From Arbacia lixula (lineage: Eukaryota > Echinodermata > Echinoidea > Arbacioida > Arbaciidae), in assembly GCA_963669155.1 (NCBI GenBank), contig OZ022588.1:3127728-3191727 (forward strand): a DNA stretch of 64,000 nt, given 5' to 3'. Both the position numbers and the translations under genes were made by a program. Under the pieces are notes generated by a model. That model did not search any database. It saw nothing but the letters and a program-made list of their open reading frames with translations, and was not told where the DNA came from. This document shows, in pieces, positions 59,001 to 64,000 of this stretch. Every line of letters starts with the position of its first letter. Positions within the stretch are counted from its first letter, which is position 1.

Positions 59001-61175
59001 GACGCACACCTATACACACGTACGCACACACTTTAAAATCGTAAAATGAAAATGCCTTTGTTTTCTTATGACAAGTTTATTAATTATGACATTAAATAGA
59101 CTGAAAGGGATAGTTCACCCTAAAAATTATTTTGGTTTCAATAAGAGGAGATGCATGAAAGAAACATATAAGTGAAGGTTTGACGAAAATTGGTCAAAGT
59201 AAAAGAATGTTATTTGATTTAAAAAAATATATTTTGTGACGTCACGTGTGAGCTGTTCTCCCATTATGTTGTGTACATTTTTTTTGTAAACGATATTTAC
59301 GCCTACCATTTCACCTGTGCGTTTGACATATCATTAGACACATGGTTTTACACACATTTCGCTTTGAAAAGAGTGTATTCCTTCATCAAAGAACATAAGA
59401 AAGGGCAATTTATGGAAAAAGTAGTACACGACTTTATGGGAGAGCACCTCGCATGTGACGTCACAAAATCAAAAATTTTAAACCAAATAACTTTCTTTTC
59501 CTTTTACCGATTTTCGTCAAACCTTCGCTGATATGTTCCCTTCATGTGTCTCCCTTTATTGAAACCAAAATCATTCCAGGGTGAACTCTCCCTTTAAGAT
59601 GCATTCCTGTGTGGTAGTAGCCTTGTGGTATCATGAACATCCTGGGTCCCGTTGCATAAAACTTACCACTAACGGTAACTCTGTCATCAGTGGTAACTAC
59701 CACGGTAACATTGCTCAATATCCAATCAAATTCAAGGATTCCTCAGAAGCTGCCATTGGTGGCAAAGTTACCATCAATGGTAAGTTTTATGCAACAGGGC
59801 CCTGATGGATGGTGGTGGTCACATTTACATGCCGCCCCCTCCACCTCTGGCCCAATCGGTGAGGTTTGCCTCGATTCCACGCCCCCCCCCCCCCCCCACA
59901 CTTTTTTTTTATCGTGGAATTCTGGCAAATTTCGATCGAAGAGTCCTTGTTCTTTTGATATACTAGAGTCGTATGCGGATCTGGAGCTGTATCTTCACAT
60001 CTTCTCGCCTCACCTAGCCCGCCAGACATTCGCGGCTATCGGGCTGATCAACGCTGTGGGGGCAAATGGACCCGTGTTCGAGCTGCAGGCCCGCATGGCT
60101 GTACGGGTCTTCAAGGGTCTCATCTCCCTTCCTGGTCCGAGGGACATGCTAGAGGATGTGGCAAGGAGGAGGAACTTCGCCTTCAGGCTCTTCGGCAAGC
60201 ACAAGATTGTAGTAAGCATCGTTCAGTATTTGTACGTGGTGTCCCTAAGGCCACCGCATGCGACATGATTTTGACTTGATTCTGTAATGGTGGGGCTGCT
60301 ACTGGAAATAATACAATCATGACGTCATCTTCTCGCGGTCCCGCGATGCAACTAGTACCAGAGTCGTACGACTGATCGGATTGTGCCGCCTTCGGTGGCG
60401 TAGCTGTAGCTGTACCCTGCCCGTCTATAGTCACATTCAGACAAGCATCAATCAGAAGTATGGTCACTTAAAATTCCATGATCACACTCATGTATGTTCA
60501 TTGAACTGGTAAGGGCGTCAAGAATCACGTTTAGAGGTCTATTTAGTGAGATTCCGCTGGTACAGTGCATACACGGATTATTAACATTCAAACATTTACA
60601 TCGTAACATTCAGACAGGTACAGATCAAAAACATCCACAGTCACATTCAGACGTCAGCATTGCACCATGTTTGATGGTCCCTTTCAGACATGTGTTTATG
60701 GACACATCCAGAAAATCGAATTGTCAACAGCAACATCCATACTTGACACAATGTATCGCTAAAATGATGTTCCCAAAATTCATAAGTTTCCGCTCACGGA
60801 ATGGAATATCATTAATTTATCCAACCTCTTTGTGCATATTTTCGTCCCCAGTTTCCACCTACGCCGTACTCCGACCAGATAGCGGGAAAGATCGGTTGTC
60901 TACCGGATACATGGGAGCTAGTGAAAACGGACCCCGCCCTCGCCTTACGCTTCTACTTTGGGCCCAACTACCCGTACTTCTATCGTCTGGTGGGGCCCCA
61001 CGCCTGGGCCCGGGCCCGCGATGCCATCTTTAGTGCGCCACACAACACCACCGCCCCGACCCAAACCCGGCTGGCCAAAACAGCCGTAGCTGCAGGTGCC
61101 ATGAAACACCAGCCTGACTTTCTGAAATTCGCAATAGCCGTCATGTTTGTGTTCATGCTACTCTGCGTGTTGTAA
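53015..61175 (+). CDS. Flavin-containing monooxygenase (FMO), complete
   Basis: FMOs use FAD and NADPH to oxygenate soft nucleophiles (N, S) of xenobiotics and metabolites, normally at the ER. Eight exons join in frame: 53015-53123, 54289-54552, 55059-55259, 56647-56702, 57781-58017, 58522-58687, 59967-60211 and 60852-61175, giving 533 residues, a normal FMO length. FAD motif GAGFSG is at residues 8-13 just after the start, followed by the E/R-rich strand end and CGGVW. The FMO signature FxGxxxHxxxF ([11 protein letters not shown]) is at 167-177. The NADPH-site loop GASHSAGD is at 192-199; its third position is Ser where mammalian FMOs have Gly. FATGY is at 327-331. A hydrophobic C-terminal anchor lies at about 516-533. 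Introns hold at least five inverted-repeat elements. FMO5-like versus another subclass cannot be decided. Confidence 0.95.
54063..54247. mobile_element. Solo left arm of the AAAGGG-TAGTTCACCCTGAAAT family
   Basis: AAAGGGATAGTTCACCCTG through GTGACGTCACGTGG and CCCATATGTTGTGTAC; the right arm is missing. It ends about 40 bp before the acceptor of FMO exon 2. Confidence 0.8.
54772..54998. mobile_element. MITE-like palindrome, GGAGTGCATGGTCAC family, copy 2
   Basis: CCTAGTTACGAGGCTGAGGAG at the left, CTCAGCCTAGTAACTAGG at the right; the interior and loop (CGAAAAAGAGGATCCAGGGC) match 13440-13670. It ends about 60 bp before FMO exon 3. Confidence 0.85.
55514..55828. mobile_element. GACACGATTCTG-family element with a nested second element
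   Basis: Outer ends CGCCACAGACGACAC and GTGTCGTCTGTGGTGG are inverted. Between AATGACC and GGTCTTGCG, contiguous at 5655-5675, lies an extra palindrome at 55608-55762, GGGGTGTTTCACCAAGCTGTT facing CAGCCCTGGTGAAACACCCC. It is in FMO intron 3. Confidence 0.75.
56880..56992. repeat. Partial copy, GAGTTGCTATCTATAGCAACTT family
   Basis: GATAGATAGCAGTGATGGTTTGTG, TTGCAATTGATTGCA and TTTTGTGATACGAGTCCC in inverse order relative to 45131-45434. It is in FMO intron 4. Confidence 0.5.
57197..57308. mobile_element. Solo left arm of the AAAGGG-TAGTTCACCCTGAAAT family
   Basis: GGGATAGTTCACCCTGAAAAC through GAAGGCTTTACGAAAATCC and GGATAAGAAAGT, then unrelated sequence. It is in FMO intron 4. Confidence 0.7.
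58032..58233. repeat. GC-rich palindrome directly after an FMO donor site
   Basis: CTAGACGTATTTTATCACCC, CGAATTCGTGCAC and GCGCGCGA at the left are inverted at the right as GCGCGC, GTGCACGAATTCG and ATAATACGTCTAG. It starts about 14 bp after the exon 5 donor. It is long enough to fold the pre-mRNA into a hairpin. Confidence 0.8.
58753..58970. repeat. Direct/inverted GGTCCGATA-ACCGA repeat segment
   Basis: GGAGGGTCCGATATACCGA and GGAAGGTCCGATAGACCGA plus TATATCGGCACC-like words lie in FMO intron 6. The type of element is unclear. Confidence 0.4.
59104..59597. mobile_element. AAAGGG-TAGTTCACCCTGAAAT family palindrome, full copy
   Basis: AAAGGGATAGTTCACCC at the left and GGGTGAACTCTCCCTTT at the right. 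Both arms carry the CRE-like TGACGTCAC next to CACGTG/CATGTG and AAAATYGGTCAAAG. About 490 bp, in FMO intron 6. Confidence 0.85.
59643..59803. mobile_element. MITE-like inverted repeat, GTTGCATAAAACTTACC family, best copy
   Basis: GGGTCCCGTTGCATAAAACTTACC at the left and GGTAAGTTTTATGCAACAGGGCCC at the right, 160 bp. It lies in FMO intron 6 beside the previous element. Confidence 0.85.
60275..60402. mobile_element. GACACGATTCTG-family element, partial
   Basis: TTGATTCTGTAATGG, CATGACGTCATCTTCTCGCG and GTCGTACGACTGATCGGATTGTG followed by CCGCCTTCGGTGGCG. In FMO intron 7. Confidence 0.45.
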
Positions 61176-61269
61176 ATAGTGATTTTGAGTCTTTAGAAAA
61201 GGAAAGCCAATTTGAACTCATAAGACATAATGAGAGTTAGCCTAGTAACATGGATCCTCTTCCTCGGAA

Positions 61270-61408
61270 AAGACCCTCTTCCTCTTCCTCTTCCTCTTCC
61301 TCTTCCTCTTCCTCTTCCTCTTCCTCTTCCTCTTTCTCTTTCTCTTCCTCTTCCTCTTCCTCTTCCTCTTCCTCTTCCTCTTCCTATTCCTCTTCCTCTT
61401 CCTCTTCC
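61270..61408. repeat. (CTTCCT)n hexanucleotide microsatellite
   Basis: About 23 near-perfect CTTCCT units just downstream of the FMO stop. It is fused to the right half of a GGAGTGCATGGTCAC-family element. Confidence 0.95.
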
Positions 61409-61410
61409 AT

Positions 61411-61510
61411 GCAGGGCAGTCAGAGGGATTAGGGCCTAGTCTGTATTACCAGACAGAGTTGTTAACAAACTCGGGTGTGACCATGCACTCCCCAGCCTAG
61501 TAACTAGGCT
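61411..61510. mobile_element. Half copy of the GGAGTGCATGGTCAC palindrome family
   Basis: GCAGGGCAGTCAGAGGGATTAGG through TATTACCAGACAGAGTTGTTAACA and CAGCCTAGTAACTAGGCT. The left arm is absent; its place is taken by the CTTCCT array, at whose start GGATCCTCTTCCTCGG still resembles the loop. Confidence 0.8.
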
Positions 61511-61514
61511 GAAT

Positions 61515-62050
61515 GAAAGTGAACAGTGAGGAAATCACAGATTATCATAAGAATATTATATAAAACACACTGTTGATAAGAGAGATGTTATGTCATTGAA
61601 GGTAATTGCATGGGTATGCTATTTTATTCTGAAATACATCATCGCTGCACTAATTCAATGCCAATGAATATGAAGGTTGTAAAACGATGTAAACCATGGT
61701 GTTAACTAATGATATTAATTACAGAAATCATGAAATTGCATTATCTATGTAAATAGGCTAAAAATATATTGTAAATCAGTATTATGTGAGCTCATGATGA
61801 TGTTAATACCATGGATACATTCAATTAGACAACTTAACAATCAACGTGGCAGGAAGGTAGTAGAAATGTGGTATTTATTTTGCCTGCCTGAAATAGAATG
61901 ACGTAGTTTACATTTAAGAACATAATCTATCACCTTTAGACCTTCGTACTTACACATTAAGTTTGAATAATCTCAGCGGGTTCATTAATTGTGCTGTAAA
62001 CAGGAGATTTCTTGCAAATATTCTGCCAAGATATTGTTATGAAGAAAAAT
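61515..62050. other. Intergenic, AT-rich, no gene
   Basis: Presumed 3' flank of FMO. No strong poly(A) signal stands out. A phrase AATAATCTCAGCGGGTT at 61967 recurs at 62560, so the 62.05-62.52 kb element is flanked by a short duplicated segment. Confidence 0.4.
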
Positions 62051-62516
62051 TAAAGGGATACTTCACCCTGAAATTATTTTTGTTTCAATGAAAGGAGACA
62101 CATGAAAGAAACACATAAGCGAAGGTTTGATGAAAATCGGTCAAAGGAAAAGAAAGCTATTTGATTTTAAAGTTTTTATTTTGTGACGTTACGTGTACAT
62201 AATTATACAAATTGCTCTTTTTCTCTTGTTGATAACGGAATGATTTTTTTTTTCGTACAGGTATGTGGGTAAGAATGTATTTCTAATGATTATCAAATGC
62301 ACAAGTAAAAGGATGCATATCTTTTTGAGCAAATGCACATTTTCGAGGAAAAAACATATGGGAGAGCACCTCGCACGTGACGTCACAAAATCAAAACTTA
62401 AAAATTAAATAACTTTCTTTTCCTTAGACCGATTTTCGTCAAACCTTCACTATGTCTCTTTCATGTGCCTCCTTGTATTGAAACCAAACTGATTTCAGGA
62501 TAAACTACCCCTTTAA
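62051..62516. mobile_element. AAAGGG-TAGTTCACCCTGAAAT family palindrome, full copy
   Basis: TTAAAGGGATACTTCACCC at the left and GGATAAACTACCCCTTTAA at the right. GTGACGTTACGTG and GCACGTGACGTCAC lie in the two arms, with ATGAAAGAAACACATAAG and its inverse. About 466 bp. Confidence 0.85.
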
Positions 62517-62959
62517 AAACGTAATCTTAGTAGACCTCTGTACTTACACAATTACTTTGAATAATCTCAGCGGGTTAATTGATTGTGCTGCGAACAGGAG
62601 ATTCCTTGCAAATATTGTGCCAGAAAGTTGTAGAAAATGTAGAAACACTAAAAATTACATGAATATACTTGGCGTTTTTCATTCTGTAACTTGAATCATG
62701 TGTCACTATTATGACTTTCATATTTTACACACTTGATCTATATAGTGCATTTGCGGTTCATACAATGGTCTCGCATTTGATTTTATCTACAACAGGGATA
62801 CACTATTAAACTACATTTAACCAAACTTCCTAAAATGTATACATTGAGTGGGTTCCCCTTCCGTGTGCGTCTAATTATGATGTTCGGTCGCTGCTGCTAC
62901 TTTTTATTTGTGTGGTATAAAAAGAACCTAATCTCTCCAATCTTTTCTGGGGAAACATA

Positions 62960-63030
62960 TTATTTTGTTACAGTAAGACGAGCCTCGGTACATTTATCAG
63001 ACCATAATCCGATACATTTGACGATTTGAT
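62960..63030 (+). mobile_element. Possible LINE endonuclease relic
   Basis: A short frame ends VHLSDHNPIHLTI, which resembles the SDHxPI motif of LINE endonucleases. Nothing else of the element is visible. Confidence 0.25.
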
Positions 63031-63319
63031 ATCGATTCTTAAAATAATCATTACTACTACAACTTTCCTTTTATGCCTTTGGGTGATATTCTGGAAACGA
63101 AATTTAGTTTTGATACAGTGTTGATAAAAATAACTGCACCTACGACCCATAACCACGATTGGCCTAGGCCCCTTTGGTCATGATTTGACTTTTGCGCCAG
63201 TTTTCAGACTACCAACTGACTTAAGCGTTTTCGCCATGACCTTATGTTCACAACTTCTTCCTAAACGGCTTATGACATCCACCTGTACCTCGTGATTTCG
63301 TTTGAATTGGTGGAATACA

Positions 63320-63710
63320 CTCTGGATCTTTTGATATTTCACTTTTGTGACGTCACGTGCGAGGTACTCTCCCATATTGTGTTCTGTATGATTCCACAAA
63401 TTGCGCTTTTTCTATTTTAGATGATAGATTTTTTGTTTCATAGAAGTTTGTGTATAAAAATGTGTTTCTAACGATAAGTCAAATGCACAGGTAAAATTAT
63501 GTATATCCTTTTGAACAATTTTTGTACATTTTCAACAAAAAAATGTACACAACACACGGAAGAGCATCTCGCACGTGACATCACAAAATTGAAATTTCGA
63601 GATATCATAACTTTCTTATGCTTTGACGCATTTTCGTCAAAGCTTCATTTACGTTTCTTTCATGTTTCGTATTGAAACCAACTTATATTCAAGGTGAATT
63701 ACCCCTTTAA
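63320..63710. mobile_element. AAAGGG-TAGTTCACCCTGAAAT family palindrome, 5'-truncated copy
   Basis: Starts inside the left arm (GTGACGTCACGTGCGAGG at 63349) and ends with a complete right arm: GCACGTGACATCAC, TTTGACGCATTTTCGTCAAAG, AAGGTGAATTACCCCTTTAA. Confidence 0.8.
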
Positions 63711-63743
63711 GGGCGGCACCCTTCTGAGGAGCTCATGACCGGG

Positions 63744-64000
63744 AAGTTTCTCAGAACCTCCCCAAGGCTCCATATCACAACGAGTCGGCAGCTATCTATA
63801 GCAACTTTGCGATTGATTGTCAAGTTGCTATCTATTGCAACTCACCGTATCACAAACCGTCACTGCTATCTACTGCAAGTCCAAGCGTATGCATGTTTTG
63901 CAATCAATCGTATAGTTAAACGGTAGATCCACACAAGCTTTTCGATCAATATGAATTGCAAGTTACGACCGATATCGAGCGTATTGTCTAAGTGATTTAC
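63744..64000. mobile_element. GAGTTGCTATCTATAGCAACTT family element, cut by window end
   Basis: CAGCTATCTATAGCAACTTTG, GTCAAGTTGCTATCTATTGCAACTCACCGTATCACAAA and ACACAAGCTTTTCGATCAATAT align with 45150-45300. The right end lies outside. Confidence 0.7.

Noticed and set aside
62835-63029. A gene for a 64-residue protein
   Set aside because: Only the last few residues resemble a LINE endonuclease motif; kept as a weak relic instead.

Overview
The window is eukaryotic nuclear DNA from an animal, most likely a marine invertebrate deuterostome, with an echinoderm as my best guess. Support for this is intron-split genes with GT-AG boundaries, clear metazoan orthologues, a DEATH-NACHT-LRR immune receptor of the kind expanded in sea urchins and lancelets, TTAGGG-type interstitial repeats, and a dense load of palindromic transposon-like elements and microsatellites. 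The species cannot be fixed from the sequence alone. All gene models were assembled by hand from splice sites, reading-frame phase and family resemblance; none was checked against transcripts or a database.

Layout, left to right. (1) 1022-5292, minus: four 5' exons of a 1-acylglycerol-3-phosphate acyltransferase (AGPAT1/2 type); the 3' end runs off the left edge. (2) 9.8-13.3 kb, plus: a C11orf98-like small basic protein (three exons found, first exon not found), preceded by a 110-bp tandem array that looks derived from its own splice-acceptor region. (3) 16308-24033, minus: a complete nine-exon PIGK (GPI8), the catalytic subunit of GPI transamidase. (4) 24340-29457, plus: a two-exon protein with a Dpy-30/RIIa-like dimerisation motif, sharing a roughly 300-bp divergent promoter with PIGK. 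(5) 29.5-34.4 kb: gene-free repeats. (6) 34427-35591, minus: a two-exon DEATH-only gene, head to head with (7) 36520-46072, plus: a ten-exon DEATH-NACHT-LRR receptor with an acidic tail. (8) 46.1-53.0 kb: a decayed LINE, palindromic elements and microsatellites. (9) 53015-61175, plus: a complete eight-exon flavin-containing monooxygenase. (10) 61.2-64.0 kb: more repeats.

The housekeeping genes (AGPAT, C11orf98-like, PIGK, the Dpy-30-like gene, FMO) have no evident joint pathway. The functional unit most worth attention is the divergent pair at 34.4-46.1 kb. It combines a stand-alone DEATH domain with an NLR whose own DEATH domain is about 79% identical by eye. This suggests a receptor paired with an adaptor or decoy that could act by homotypic DEATH contacts.

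The non-coding sequence is dominated by at least ten families of inverted-repeat (MITE-like) elements, many inside introns. One recurring family carries CRE and E-box palindromes. One TIR-bounded element holds telomere-like repeats and a tRNA-like block.
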